The translations under genes and the position numbers were made by a program. A stretch of DNA of 64,000 nucleotides, taken from Actinobacteria bacterium UBA2279. Lineage in GTDB: Bacteria > Actinomycetota > Coriobacteriia > Anaerosomatales > Anaerosomataceae. The notes beneath the pieces were generated by a model. The model made no database searches, was not told the DNA's origin, and was given only the letters and a program-made list of their open reading frames with translations. The stretch covers positions 1 through 64,000 of the forward strand of contig DDWT01000031.1 of the NCBI GenBank assembly GCA_002347365.1, given 5' to 3'. How positions within the stretch are numbered: position 1 is the stretch's first letter; each line of letters begins with the position of its first letter. Below are positions 24,462-33,947 of this stretch, piece after piece.

Positions 24462-25946
24462 CTAGAGGAAGTCGGCGACGTCCACGTTCGTGCCACTCGG
24501 GTCGAGACACGCCCGTACTTCTCGACCGAGGCTTGCTTCGGGGTCCGAGAGATCGATGTCGACAGGGTCGATCATGCCCCCCGACGCGTCGGCGATCACG
24601 CGGATCACGGGTCGAATGGGATCGCGGGGGCTTGGACTCACGACGATCGCGGTCTCGCCGGAAGAGAGCCGCACGATCGAACGCGGGGGATACGCACCCA
24701 TCAGGCTGACGAACAGTCTCACCAACACGGGGTCGAGCGCCGTACCCGCGTTGCTCACAAGAACCTCAACCGCTTCGGATTGCAAGCGCGCACTGCTGTA
24801 GGCCCGCTTGGAGGTCATCGCGTCGTAGGCATCGGCGACCGCAACGATCCTGCTTGCCAGGTGCTGCTGGCGTGGCGGCATCTGCTGAGGATAACCCGCG
24901 AGGTCGAGCCGCATATGGTGCTCGAAGATGACGAGGAGCGCCGCCTTGTCGAGTCCCGGTGTCAGCGCTGCATGCTCCGCGCCCAGAACGGGATGCTGGC
25001 GCACGGTGGCCCACTCGTCGGAGGTCAGCGGCCCCGGCTTGTTGAGTACGGCAGAGGCGACGGTCATCTTGCCGATATCGTGTAGCAGAGCACCCACGCC
25101 GAGCGTTGAAAGAAAGCGGTACTCTTTGGTGAGCATGGAGCCGAGTGCGAGAGAAAGAATCGCCACGTTGACCGAGTGGAAGAATGTGTACTCGTCGTAG
25201 TTCTTCAGTCCCGAAAGCTCGAGCATCGCATAGCGATTCGCCAGCACGTTGTCGACGAGACTCCGCACGCTGGCCTTGACCCGGGGCACGTTCAGCGACT
25301 CGTTGCCACGCACCAGCTGGTCGAGTTCCCGTAGCAGGTCGATGGCATCGGTGTATGAGACCTTCGCCGCTTTCCGCGCATCATCACCGCTGCCGACCTC
25401 CCTCAACACAGTCACGGTGCTGACTTCGATGTGTGCAAGCCCGGCGCTCTGCATCAAAGCGGCGATGCCGCCTCGCTTCTCCATACCCTCCGGATCACTC
25501 CCCAGAATGACCGCGAAACGCTCCAGCTCCCTGCGCTCCAACCCTCGCTTGAAGCGCAGTGTGCCTACGCCGATAGCGGTCATGTCACGGATGAGCTGGT
25601 CGAACAGGACGCTGTCTTCAGCAAGAAGCTGTTCGCCAAGGAGCAACTCATCTTCGAAGAAGGTGAGCGGGACATCCACGCCCTCCGAATGGTACTGCGC
25701 GATCACCGGGAGCAGTTCGTCGATAGCCTGAGACGTCGCAGGGTGATCCGCGGGGTAGAAGCGTATGGTGCGGCGCAACGCATACAGGCGCGCCAGTAGA
25801 TCGCGAACGCGCTTGACCTGCGGAGCCGAGAACTGCCGGGTAGCACCTGAAACAGCTACCTCTGTCGTGATGTGTTCGATCCCATGGCCGATCGAGGAGG
25901 CACCGGCAGCCTCGCGCGCGGCCTGGGGCTCATGCTCGTCGCTCAT
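24462..25946 (-). CDS. HD-GYP phosphodiesterase with shared N-terminal domain (module copy 1)
   Basis: This 494-residue protein has the shared N-terminal domain (about 40-190), with RTIRFYPADHPATSQAIDEL, a GVxxLxFxxG segment and a GGI/GL ending. A complete HD-GYP domain follows (about 245-425): FFHSVN, LLHDIGKM, HPVLGAEH, FEHHMRLDLAGYP and VADAYDAM. HD-GYP enzymes hydrolyse c-di-GMP, and the metal-binding residues are all present. A beta-rich C-terminal part ends the protein. It begins in an ATGA overlap with the HEAT protein upstream. The same pair is repeated at 34.0-37.3 kb. Confidence 0.92.
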   Translation of the reverse strand: MSDEHEPQAAREAAGASSIGHGIEHITTEVAVSGATRQFSAPQVKRVRDLLARLYALRRTIRFYPADHPATSQAIDELLPVIAQYHSEGVDVPLTFFEDELLLGEQLLAEDSVLFDQLIRDMTAIGVGTLRFKRGLERRELERFAVILGSDPEGMEKRGGIAALMQSAGLAHIEVSTVTVLREVGSGDDARKAAKVSYTDAIDLLRELDQLVRGNESLNVPRVKASVRSLVDNVLANRYAMLELSGLKNYDEYTFFHSVNVAILSLALGSMLTKEYRFLSTLGVGALLHDIGKMTVASAVLNKPGPLTSDEWATVRQHPVLGAEHAALTPGLDKAALLVIFEHHMRLDLAGYPQQMPPRQQHLASRIVAVADAYDAMTSKRAYSSARLQSEAVEVLVSNAGTALDPVLVRLFVSLMGAYPPRSIVRLSSGETAIVVSPSPRDPIRPVIRVIADASGGMIDPVDIDLSDPEASLGREVRACLDPSGTNVDVADFL

Positions 25947-28120
25947 GTCGTGCCCTCCCCCGCCATCCCCGTGCTCCGCGGTGCCGCAAGCGCGGCCAAT
26001 GCAGACTCGGCGGCGGTGCGTACTTCACGTGCACGCGCGGTGCGTGCGAAAGTCCTCTGTCGCGCAAGGTCCTCAAGCACGGGCTTCGCATCCGCATCGC
26101 CGATCCTGCCGAGAGCCTCGATAGCTTCCACGCGGGGTCCGATCTCGCGGTTCCCTCTCCCGTCACCGCGCGCGACCTCGGCCAGGGGCCGAACCGCGCC
26201 GCGAACACCCAGCGTCCCCAGGTAGCGCGCCGCAAGACGCACGTTCTGCTCGTCATCATCGCCGAGTGCCGCGATCAGCATCTCCTCGGCCATTCTGTGC
26301 CGAATCCCCGAGAGCGCACGTATGGTCTCCCGGCGCACACGCGCGTCGCTGTGACGTAGCGTTCGGGCGAGGTAGGAGACGATTGAAGCCGCATGAGTGG
26401 CGGCAAGGATGCTGACCACGTTTCGAACGACATACCACCGCGGATCGGTCACATGCGATCCAAGGCGTTCGATGTTGTCACTTGCGACCTCGGACAGCAG
26501 GTCCACGAGCGCCTTCCTGCCGGCCATGTCGGGCTCATCGGCGAGCACTTCAAGAAGCGGCGGGATCGCGTGGCCGTCGAGAGCCGTGAGCAGATGTCGG
26601 CAGGCGGCGTACTCCTTCGTCCCGAATTCGAAGACGCGTAGCGCCTGTGTGACCAAGTGCATCGCGCGGGGACTCGCCAGCAGCTCGATCGCCGCGCGCA
26701 CTCGTGCGCGTTGTTCCGGATCAAGCGTTTCATCGGTCTCAAGATGAGTCAACACCGCGGCGACATGCGCGGCCGACTCATACTCTCCCCACTCGACCAG
26801 AAGAGCGAGGTTGTCCTCAACGAGCGCCAGAAGCGACGCGAACACATCGGGACGGCGCTCCAGGGACGCGATGGACACGAGGGTGGAGAGGATGTCGCCG
26901 TCGCTGACGCCTTCGAGCGCTTCAGCCTTCAAGGCGGCGAACTCGACGTCTTCAGCATCGGCGGTTCTGTCCTGTGGAGCGAGATCCACAAGACTCAAGA
27001 CACTCGCGAGAGCATCCCCGTTGGTGCCCTGTTCAGGAGTCTGCGACTGCAACCGTGTAGGCGCCGCGCCCTCCAGTACTGCCGACATCGCCGTCACGGA
27101 CGCACCTTGCGCCTCCATCGCGCTCTGGGCGGCCCCGAGCACCTCTTCCCGACTCGCCAGACTGATCGCGGTGAGGTTTCTGATGGCCCGGGCCAAGCCC
27201 TCCTGAGAGACAGGGTCGTCACTCAGCGCTGTGACCAGCGCACCGCATATCTCACCGAGGTCGAGCTGACGCAAGACACCCGCGACCGCATCATCGACCC
27301 GGGCTTCTTCCAGCAGATGCTCGGTCAGCAGACGGAAGCGGGTGTCTTCTTCAAGACCCATGACCGCCTCGGCGATCGATCTGAATAGGGCCGGCTGGTC
27401 TTCGGCGAGCTCGTTTCGGGCGACACGAGACAGCTCCGTGACGACCGCAGCCAGACGTCCCATGGAGACCTCTACCCCGCGCCCGTGCGCCGTCTCCGCA
27501 AGATGACGTCCCACCAGACGGGGGCTCTGCGCGAAACGCACGAGCAAGCGTTGGTCACGCGGGCGCGCCAGGTGCCCGCGTTCAAGAATCGCGTCGATCC
27601 GGTCTGAGCTCGGCGGCCACTCCTCACCTGCGACCGTCATCTCCTCGGCATCCTCAGGGAGCGCGGCGTCGATGATCTTGGTGCTCACGTCTTTGACCGT
27701 GATGCTGTCGATCTGCCGTTCCCACATTCGCGCCTCGAACCCTCCGAAAGAAGCGAGCGCGTCGGGGTGCTCTTGCAGCACGGCCAGGAATTCCACAAGC
27801 TCTCGCTCGCTGACACCGGTGTGGAAGCGGAATTCAGCTATGCCGCGGGAGTAGAAATCGCGCGCGAACTCCTCAAAGGCCGGCTGGCCGGGAAGAACCG
27901 GTTGGCCGTCGACGATGAGACCCTCTTTGAGAACGTAGAATCGGATGTCGGCGTGCTCGCGAAGAAGATGCCGCAACTGCAAGAGGGCCTCGCGGGCATT
28001 CTCACGAGGAATGGCGCTCGCGGGCGGGTAGAGTTTCACCGCTTTATAGGTGACCAAGAGTTGTCTGACGAACCGTTCGACCGGCTCGGGCGCACGTTTG
28101 TCATTCCTAGCGGCTGCCAC
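25943..28120 (-). CDS. HEAT-repeat protein with shared N-terminal domain (module copy 1)
   Basis: GAGGGG lies eight bases before the GTG at 28120. The 725-residue protein starts with the domain shared by four proteins here (about 12-150): YKAVKLYPPASAIPRENA, FYVLKEGLIVDGQPV and GFEARM. A helical middle region and C-terminal HEAT repeats (from about residue 470) follow, for example HSDARVRRETIRALSGI and DDDEQNVRLAARYLG. No catalytic site is visible. HEAT repeats usually bind proteins, so it is probably a scaffold or regulator for the HD-GYP enzyme encoded next, with which it overlaps by four bases. No transmembrane segment is seen. Confidence 0.88.
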   Translation of the reverse strand: MAAARNDKRAPEPVERFVRQLLVTYKAVKLYPPASAIPRENAREALLQLRHLLREHADIRFYVLKEGLIVDGQPVLPGQPAFEEFARDFYSRGIAEFRFHTGVSERELVEFLAVLQEHPDALASFGGFEARMWERQIDSITVKDVSTKIIDAALPEDAEEMTVAGEEWPPSSDRIDAILERGHLARPRDQRLLVRFAQSPRLVGRHLAETAHGRGVEVSMGRLAAVVTELSRVARNELAEDQPALFRSIAEAVMGLEEDTRFRLLTEHLLEEARVDDAVAGVLRQLDLGEICGALVTALSDDPVSQEGLARAIRNLTAISLASREEVLGAAQSAMEAQGASVTAMSAVLEGAAPTRLQSQTPEQGTNGDALASVLSLVDLAPQDRTADAEDVEFAALKAEALEGVSDGDILSTLVSIASLERRPDVFASLLALVEDNLALLVEWGEYESAAHVAAVLTHLETDETLDPEQRARVRAAIELLASPRAMHLVTQALRVFEFGTKEYAACRHLLTALDGHAIPPLLEVLADEPDMAGRKALVDLLSEVASDNIERLGSHVTDPRWYVVRNVVSILAATHAASIVSYLARTLRHSDARVRRETIRALSGIRHRMAEEMLIAALGDDDEQNVRLAARYLGTLGVRGAVRPLAEVARGDGRGNREIGPRVEAIEALGRIGDADAKPVLEDLARQRTFARTARAREVRTAAESALAALAAPRSTGMAGEGTT

Positions 28121-28200
28121 GTGGTGTTCCCCTCGGTGCGGGTGGGGCTCGGATCCATTCGATTATGCCGCTCTGCGCGCACAGATGCTATCATCCGCGC

Positions 28201-28875
28201 ATGGATGACCTCGCGTACTCACTGTTGCTTGCTTCGGCCTCACCGCGTCGCCGTCGGCTGATCGAATGGCTCGGCATTCCCGTCGAGGTGACCTCCGTTG
28301 ACACACCCGAGGAGCTCGATTCCCCCCTCGCGGTCGACCCTGCAGCGCTAGCGACCTTCATAGCTGTCGAGAAGGCCGTCGCGGCAGCACCGCTTGCGGA
28401 GGCAGGACAGCTCGTACTCGCCTGCGACACTATCGTCGTCCATGAGGGCGTCGTTCTGGGGAAGCCGACGGACCTTGAAGATGCCTACCGGATGCTGCGC
28501 TCGCTATCTGGCGGGGAACACGAAGTAGTGACGGGTGTCGCACTGCTCAGCGGAGACGGAGAGCCGCACGCGTTCCCGGTCGTGACCCGGGTCCGCATGC
28601 ACGAACTAACCCGGCAGGACCTCGACGTGTGGGCGGCACGGGGCGAGCTTCTCGGCTGCGCAGGGGCGTACAACATCGAGAGTCACCTCGCGACAGTGGA
28701 GTTGAGCGAGTGCTACCGCAACGTCATGGGCCTGCCACTCTGCCACATCTACCTTGCCATGGCATCGGGCGAGATCGAGGGAGTCCCGGCGGGGCTACGC
28801 TCTCCGCTCGCCGCATGTGACGCCGACCGATGCGTGAACTGCGCCCTCGGCAGAAGTCTGACTGCCGACTGCTAG
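28201..28875 (+). CDS. maf: Maf family nucleotide pyrophosphatase with Cys-rich C-terminal tail
   Basis: The ATG at 28201 begins right at the family's N-terminus, LLLASASPRRRRLI, the phosphate-binding signature. The 224 residues include CDTIVVHEGVVLGKP, with the catalytic Asp, and SGGEHEVVTGVAL, so the enzyme should hydrolyse non-canonical or modified NTPs. The family is usually about 190-200 residues; here about 25 more residues carry CDADRCVNCALG and a final Cys, perhaps a metal site. A TATCAT six bases before the ATG suggests a leaderless message. It is convergent with the methyltransferase gene and overlaps it by four bases. Confidence 0.9.
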   Translation: MDDLAYSLLLASASPRRRRLIEWLGIPVEVTSVDTPEELDSPLAVDPAALATFIAVEKAVAAAPLAEAGQLVLACDTIVVHEGVVLGKPTDLEDAYRMLRSLSGGEHEVVTGVALLSGDGEPHAFPVVTRVRMHELTRQDLDVWAARGELLGCAGAYNIESHLATVELSECYRNVMGLPLCHIYLAMASGEIEGVPAGLRSPLAACDADRCVNCALGRSLTADC

Positions 28876-29699
28876 ACGCGTCGGGCGACGAGCACGATAG
28901 ACTCGTCGACCTCCGGTTCCAGCGACTTGCCCTCATGGTCACCGTAGATCACGACGTCGGCAAAGCCGGCACGCGAGAGTTCTGCAGTGATCATGTCGTA
29001 GGGCATCGCGAAGTGCAGCGAGCGGCGGGTCCGCAGGCTCCAGCCTCCCGACTCGTCGGCATCGAGCGTTGCGGGCCAGCTTTCGATCGTATGCGAGGCA
29101 TCTCGGACTCCGGGATCGCGAACCAGCGTCACGAAATCGAACAGTATCCCGTCATGCTCCGGAGTGTAGTCAAGCAGCCGAAGGAAGAACTTGTCGCCCC
29201 CGGGGGTCTCGCGAAACACCGGATTCATAGTACGCACCCGGTGGTCGATGAGCCGCGCGTGATTGAGATAGTGCAGCACCAAAAGGCCGCCTGGCCGCAG
29301 TGCCGACGCGAAGTCGCGCAACGCGGTATGCAGACCCGCGAGCGAGCGCACGTGCGGGAGTGCGTTGCCGGTGCACGTGACAGCATCCACCGGTTCTCCC
29401 ACGATGCGTGAAACCTCACCGAAGCCGCCTTCGACGATGCGCACGTCACTGCCGGCGCGCTCCGCGTTCTCCCGCGCCAGTTGCAGCATGTCCTTACTCG
29501 GATCGATCGCAGTCACGTCGAGGCCCCACGAACGGAACATGATCGCGTGTCGTGAACTGCCCGCACCCACATCGGCCACAGATCGTACATCGGCCTCGGC
29601 AAAGACCCGACGGAAGAACGGGCCCTCCCTTTCCAGACGGCGGTCCCAGTTCACGAGCTCGTCGTACTCGCGCTCCTCGTTGTGTATCGCCTCGAACAT
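28872..29699 (-). CDS. SAM-dependent class I methyltransferase
   Basis: This 275-residue protein has the Rossmann SAM-binding motif VADVGAGSSRHAIMF (about 41-55), then VTAIDPSKDML with the acidic residue that binds the ribose, and TCTGNALPHV at motif II/III. A C-terminal part of mixed beta strands follows. The target, small molecule or protein, is unknown. It starts five bases after the stop of the amidohydrolase gene, whose end contains its AGAAGG ribosome-binding site, so the two are probably coupled. It ends overlapping Maf tail to tail. Confidence 0.87.
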   Translation of the reverse strand: MFEAIHNEEREYDELVNWDRRLEREGPFFRRVFAEADVRSVADVGAGSSRHAIMFRSWGLDVTAIDPSKDMLQLARENAERAGSDVRIVEGGFGEVSRIVGEPVDAVTCTGNALPHVRSLAGLHTALRDFASALRPGGLLVLHYLNHARLIDHRVRTMNPVFRETPGGDKFFLRLLDYTPEHDGILFDFVTLVRDPGVRDASHTIESWPATLDADESGGWSLRTRRSLHFAMPYDMITAELSRAGFADVVIYGDHEGKSLEPEVDESIVLVARRV

Positions 29700-29704
29700 G
29701 CCTT

Positions 29705-30625
29705 CTAGTCATCCAATCCGAATACCCGCACGGCGTTGCCCCGTGCGATCAGGTCGCGGTCTTTCTCGGACAGGCCTATCTCCTCCAGCGTGCGGAGCTG
29801 CTGGTGCTTGATCCACTTGCGGTAGGGTGCCGTTGTTCCCGAATCGGTGCCGAAAAGGACGCGCTCCGGACCGAGCGCTGTCACGGAACGCAGGAACACG
29901 TCGCCGAGCGTATAGCCGTTGGGGTCGTAGTCCATCCAGTTGTTCGTCCCGGATGAGTCCAGGCAGACGTTCTTGCACTGGTAGCACAGACGCAGCGCTT
30001 CATGCAGATAGCCCGCGCCGAAGTGTGCGATGACGAATGTTATCTCAGGGAAGTCGCGCGCCACCGGAGAGAGGTCGGTGGGGTCCGCATAGCGCATATC
30101 ACCGGTCGGGTCGACCGTGACACCGTAATGGACGATCATCGGCGCCTTGAGCTCGGCGGCCTTCTCGAAGAAGGGCCGACACGCTGGATCCGAGAGTCGG
30201 TAGCTGCGATTGACGGGCAACAGCTTCACGCCTTTGAAGCCCGCCGCCATCTCACGCTCCAGCAGCGCCGCCGCGTAAGGTGTCCGGGGATCGACGTAGG
30301 CGAGTGCATGCACGTGTCCCCGGGCCGCCACCAGGAAGTCACGCGTGTATTGCGAGTCTTCGATGACGCTGACGACCAGTGCCTTCGCCACACCGGCATC
30401 ATGGATACGCTGTGCATACCACTCCGCCATCGTCGACGCGTCCAGGTCCGGCAGAGTCTCATTGCGCTTCCCGAACTTGCGCTCCTGAAGCGCCCGCTTG
30501 AAGCGCGGGTTCGCGTCGGGGTTCGATGCGATGAACTCGGCGAACAGAGGCACCGAGAACATGTGCGTGTGCGTGTCCACGACGTCACCGGGCCGCGTGA
30601 CCGGAGCAGGCTTGAGCGGCGTCAC
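29705..30625 (-). CDS. Amidohydrolase (amidohydrolase_2 / ACMSD-like)
   Basis: The GTG at 30625 overlaps the stop of the PspC gene (GTGA). The 306-residue metal-dependent hydrolase or decarboxylase has HxH in VVDTHTHMF, a metal His in MIVHYGVT, another in FVIAHFGAGYLHEAL and the Asp in LFGTDSG. This is the order of the ACMSD/amidohydrolase_2 family, which acts on ring or carboxylate substrates. The substrate is not readable. It lies in a minus-strand run from the CorC-type gene through the PspC and toast-rack genes to the methyltransferase. Confidence 0.85.
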   Translation of the reverse strand: MTPLKPAPVTRPGDVVDTHTHMFSVPLFAEFIASNPDANPRFKRALQERKFGKRNETLPDLDASTMAEWYAQRIHDAGVAKALVVSVIEDSQYTRDFLVAARGHVHALAYVDPRTPYAAALLEREMAAGFKGVKLLPVNRSYRLSDPACRPFFEKAAELKAPMIVHYGVTVDPTGDMRYADPTDLSPVARDFPEITFVIAHFGAGYLHEALRLCYQCKNVCLDSSGTNNWMDYDPNGYTLGDVFLRSVTALGPERVLFGTDSGTTAPYRKWIKHQQLRTLEEIGLSEKDRDLIARGNAVRVFGLDD

Positions 30626-31077
30626 TGCACCACCGGCTCCTCGGGTACCACGATCAACATGACTATGTAGGCGATGATGAGCCCCCCGACGTTGGCCAGC
30701 ATGAGGCCGATGAATGCCAGCCGCAACAGCGTCGGGTCGATTCCGAAGTACTTGGCCAAGCCGCCGAGCACACCGCCGATCCACTTGTCACTGCGAGAAC
30801 GGTACAGACGTGTACCCTTCTCGGGCACGTGTGGAGCCGAGCCCCCTCGCGACCACATGATGATGACGACGCCGATGATGATGACAGCCAGACCCCAGCC
30901 CGCGTTGCGCGCGTAGTTCCAGCCCGTCCAGAAGATGTCCGGAACCAGACCCAGACGCCAGATCGAGAGCCAGATACCGACCACCACCAACATGACGCCG
31001 ATGATGAGTGCCGGCTTGCCATCGCCCTGCTTGAAGGGATCCTGCGGTACGGGCCCTTGCGGGTGTTCGTTGCTCAC
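30622..31077 (-). CDS. PspC-domain protein with two extra membrane helices
   Basis: The 151 residues start with a polar segment and two hydrophobic helices (about 23-45 and 60-75). A PspC domain follows, with the usual RLYRSRSDKWIGGVLGGLAKYFGIDPTLLR split across a basic stretch and the glycine-rich helix. A last helix ends VVPEEP. PspC proteins are inner-membrane sensors of envelope stress. The last gene of the cluster overlaps its end by four bases. A second PspC gene lies at 32.0-32.6 kb, with PspC domain first and helices last, the reverse order. Confidence 0.88.
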   Translation of the reverse strand: MSNEHPQGPVPQDPFKQGDGKPALIIGVMLVVVGIWLSIWRLGLVPDIFWTGWNYARNAGWGLAVIIIGVVIIMWSRGGSAPHVPEKGTRLYRSRSDKWIGGVLGGLAKYFGIDPTLLRLAFIGLMLANVGGLIIAYIVMLIVVPEEPVVQ

Positions 31078-31095
31078 GTTTCCTCCTCGGGATGC

Positions 31096-32031
31096 CTAGT
31101 AGAGCTCGATGCCGATCGAACCGACACCTGCGTTGACGGTTATCTCGTAATACGCGTCCCCTTCATCAAAGCCGGAAGTCTCATATCGCTTGTCGTCGCC
31201 ACCGGACAACCGCTTCAGCCCGCTGTCCACACTGACCGCGCTGAGTCCACCTTTGATGCGCAGGCGTACCTGCGCGCCTTCGGGGATTCGCAACTTCAAT
31301 GACGAGACGCCGGCATCCACCTCGACAGGGACCGCATGAACGCCGACGACCGACGATATCGTGCCAAGCTTCACGCTCGTGTCAGAGACCCCGGCATCAA
31401 CCCTGAGTGCCGAGAACTTGAGCTCACTCAGATCGGCGTCTGTCGACGATACCCCCGCCTTGAGCGTCAAATCCCACACTACGCTGCGGTCCAGTAGGAC
31501 ATCGAGCTTCGCCCGGGTCCCGCTCGGCCATGCCTGCATCCCCTCTCCCAGGGAGACCACGACGTCGGCCTTGCTGCCGCTCGTCGATACATCGAGCACC
31601 GGCTCATCGAAAGGCGTCTCCCCTTTCGCCGAGACCAGGTCTTTTCCCTCGGCCAGCGTGAACTCGCCCACGCCCCCGCTGATCTCAGCAACACCGGTCT
31701 TCACGCTCGCATCGTGGTCATAGGACTCATCGAACGCTGTTGTCCCCTGCGACGAGTTGAATGTGACGAAGGGGAACCAGCGCCCGCTTGGCGTCATCAC
31801 GAACGCGCCGTACAGCAGACCACCTACGACGAGCAGACTTGAGAAGACGCGGAGCCAGGTGTTGTCCGTGCCGCGTCCGATGATGTCTATCCCCGCTGCA
31901 ACGATGAGCAACGGCCACAACGACAGCACGTTCCACCATATCGACCACGGCAGATAGCCTAGCGTGTTCGCCAGCAGGACGGCCCCGATCGCGATCACAG
32001 TCAGCCCCTCCGCAGATCGCTTGAGATCCAT
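31096..32031 (-). CDS. Membrane protein with toast-rack (LiaF-like) beta domain
   Basis: The ATG at 32031 shares its first base with the stop of the PspC gene before it, and GAGGGG precedes it. The 311-residue protein has three or four hydrophobic helices in the first 85 residues. A repetitive beta domain follows (about 110-311), whose strands read like a toast rack, for example ALRVDAGVSDTSVKLG and VEVDAGVSSLKLRIPEG. Such domains occur in LiaF and related envelope-stress regulators, where they pair with PspC proteins. Here it lies between two PspC-domain genes, which supports the same role. Confidence 0.85.
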   Translation of the reverse strand: MDLKRSAEGLTVIAIGAVLLANTLGYLPWSIWWNVLSLWPLLIVAAGIDIIGRGTDNTWLRVFSSLLVVGGLLYGAFVMTPSGRWFPFVTFNSSQGTTAFDESYDHDASVKTGVAEISGGVGEFTLAEGKDLVSAKGETPFDEPVLDVSTSGSKADVVVSLGEGMQAWPSGTRAKLDVLLDRSVVWDLTLKAGVSSTDADLSELKFSALRVDAGVSDTSVKLGTISSVVGVHAVPVEVDAGVSSLKLRIPEGAQVRLRIKGGLSAVSVDSGLKRLSGGDDKRYETSGFDEGDAYYEITVNAGVGSIGIELY

Positions 32032-32579
32032 CAGCCCCTCAACCCCCTCATCACGGAGACGATGCCAAGCAAGATGATGGCCACCGGCCAGTAGCGCCAG
32101 ATGTCGAAATCGGGGACGAATTGGTTCGCCAGAAGCGCTAGTCCGATGAGGACCAGCACGACCCCGAACCCGACGCCGCCACGGCCACGGCGCACGGGTG
32201 GTGTCGCTGGTGCGCCGGGCGGCACGTACGCCGGCGGAGCCACAGGCACCTGCGGAGCAGGCGGAACCTCCGGCGCCACGGGGGGCGCGTCATGCTCGGA
32301 CGATCGTGTTGTGTCCTCGGCCATTATCTTCTCCTCTGCAATGGTGCCCGCAGGCTGCGACGCAGCCGGAGCGCTGGCTGGCTCTGCACGGACCGGTTCC
32401 TCCGGAACGACGAAGGCCATCACGATGTAGGCGATCACCAGTCCGCCCTGCGTGATGAGCGTGAGTAGGACAGCGGCGATGCGTACAAGCGTGGGATCCA
32501 CCTGCATCTGCTCGGCGATGCCGCCACAAACCCCGGCGATGATACGGTCGTTCCGGCTACGGTAGAGTCTGCGTTCCAT
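32031..32579 (-). CDS. PspC-domain protein, proline-rich linker and membrane tail
   Basis: GGAGG lies eight bases before the ATG at 32579, and the start sits inside the last codons of the CorC-type gene upstream. The 182 residues begin with PspC (RLYRSRNDRIIAGVCGGIAEQM) whose helix ends FVVPEEP. A linker rich in Ala and Pro (about 70-130) follows, and then two hydrophobic helices near the end. The layout is the mirror of the PspC gene at 30.6-31.1 kb, so one may sense through its tail and the other through its head. It is coupled to the toast-rack gene. Confidence 0.85.
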   Translation of the reverse strand: MERRLYRSRNDRIIAGVCGGIAEQMQVDPTLVRIAAVLLTLITQGGLVIAYIVMAFVVPEEPVRAEPASAPAASQPAGTIAEEKIMAEDTTRSSEHDAPPVAPEVPPAPQVPVAPPAYVPPGAPATPPVRRGRGGVGFGVVLVLIGLALLANQFVPDFDIWRYWPVAIILLGIVSVMRGLRG

Positions 32580-33894
32580 CCACAGGTCCTCCTTCGGGCG
32601 CACTCCTCGTCTTTGATACCCGGAGCCGGGCGATCCGGCGTCGACGCACCGCCTCGACGGTGACGTGAAGGTCGGCGTGTTCCACCACTTCTCCGGGAAC
32701 CGGTATGTGACCCAGCTCCATGAGCACCCATCCGGCGAGCGTCTCGTACTCCTCGGACTCGGGAATCTCGAACCCCAGACGCTCACGCGCCTCCTCGACA
32801 GAGAGCTGCGCGTCGATCGTCCAGTCGTCCGAACCGAGCACGGTGATGTACCGGTGCTCCTTGTCGAACTCATCAGCGATCTCGCCGATGACTTCCTCGA
32901 CGATGTCTTCGATCGTCACGATGCCTTCGGTTCCGCCGTACTCATCCACGACGACCGCGATGTGGTTCCGGGCGGCCTGCATGTCCGAGAGGATCGAGAG
33001 GATCGGCTTGGTCTCCGGGACGAAGACAGCCGGTCGCATGAAGCGAGTGACGGGCTCGCCGAGAGCGCCTTCGGAGGCCGGCCCCACGAGGTCTTTGAGC
33101 AGAAGGATCCCGACGATCGAGTCCGCGTCCTCGTGATAGACCGGCAAGCGCGAGAAGCCCGAGCGACTGAACAGTCCGATCGCCCCGCCGACGCTCGACG
33201 TATCCTCAAGCATCGCCATGTCGACCCGGGGCACCATGATCTCTTTAGCTACGGTGTCGCCGAGCTGGAAGATCTCGTGGATCATGCGCTTCTCCTCATC
33301 GAGCAGAGTCCCCTGCTCGGTGACAAGAAGCTTGATCTCTTCCTCGGTGACGCCCGGCCGTATAGCCCCGGGCTTGACGCCTAGGAGGCGCGCCGCCCCG
33401 TTCGTCGACTTCGTGAGCACCCAGATGACAGGAGAGGCCATCGTGGCCAGCCATCCGATCGGTCCGGCCACTGCTTTGGCGACCCGCTCGGCACTCTGAA
33501 GGCCAAGCCGCTTGGGCGCCAACTCGCCGAAGACAAGCGTGAGGTAGGCGATCACCAGCGTGACGAGGAAGACCGAGAGCCCGCCGGCGATCTCGGTGAC
33601 CCACGGCACTCCGAGGTCTCGCAGACCTGCCGCGACCGGCTCTGCAAGCGTCACTGCTGCCGTCGCCGAGGCGCCGAATCCGACCAGTGTGATCCCGACC
33701 TGGATGGCTGCCAGGAACCGGGAGGGGTCCTCTGTCAGATGCAGGACACTCCTCGCGCGGACCGAACCATTCTCGGCATCCGCCTTGAGTGCGGCGCGTC
33801 GGGCAGACACCAGCGCGATCTCGGCCGCGGCGAAGTAGCCGTTCAGCACGAGAAGCGCTGCGATAAGAATCATCTCTCCAACATATGAGTTCAT
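32557..33894 (-). CDS. CorC/CNNM family protein (DUF21, CBS pair, CorC_HlyC)
   Basis: The 445-residue protein begins with DUF21 (three or four membrane helices, about 1-170; FAAAEIALVSARRAAL). A CBS pair (about 195-320; IMVPRVDMAMLED) and the CorC_HlyC domain (about 345-425; SEEYETLAGWVLMELGHIP) follow. Such proteins take part in Mg2+ or Co2+ export or control. The signature GYFAAAEIALV is intact. It has no strong ribosome-binding site before the ATG at 33894, so the message may be leaderless. It is divergent from the second HEAT gene and ends overlapping the PspC start by 23 bases. Confidence 0.9.
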   Translation of the reverse strand: MNSYVGEMILIAALLVLNGYFAAAEIALVSARRAALKADAENGSVRARSVLHLTEDPSRFLAAIQVGITLVGFGASATAAVTLAEPVAAGLRDLGVPWVTEIAGGLSVFLVTLVIAYLTLVFGELAPKRLGLQSAERVAKAVAGPIGWLATMASPVIWVLTKSTNGAARLLGVKPGAIRPGVTEEEIKLLVTEQGTLLDEEKRMIHEIFQLGDTVAKEIMVPRVDMAMLEDTSSVGGAIGLFSRSGFSRLPVYHEDADSIVGILLLKDLVGPASEGALGEPVTRFMRPAVFVPETKPILSILSDMQAARNHIAVVVDEYGGTEGIVTIEDIVEEVIGEIADEFDKEHRYITVLGSDDWTIDAQLSVEEARERLGFEIPESEEYETLAGWVLMELGHIPVPGEVVEHADLHVTVEAVRRRRIARLRVSKTRSAPEGGPVDGTQTLP

Positions 33895-33947
33895 GCCGAT
33901 AAGGTTACCGTAACGGCGTCATCCCACACATGGCTATGTGGACGATG

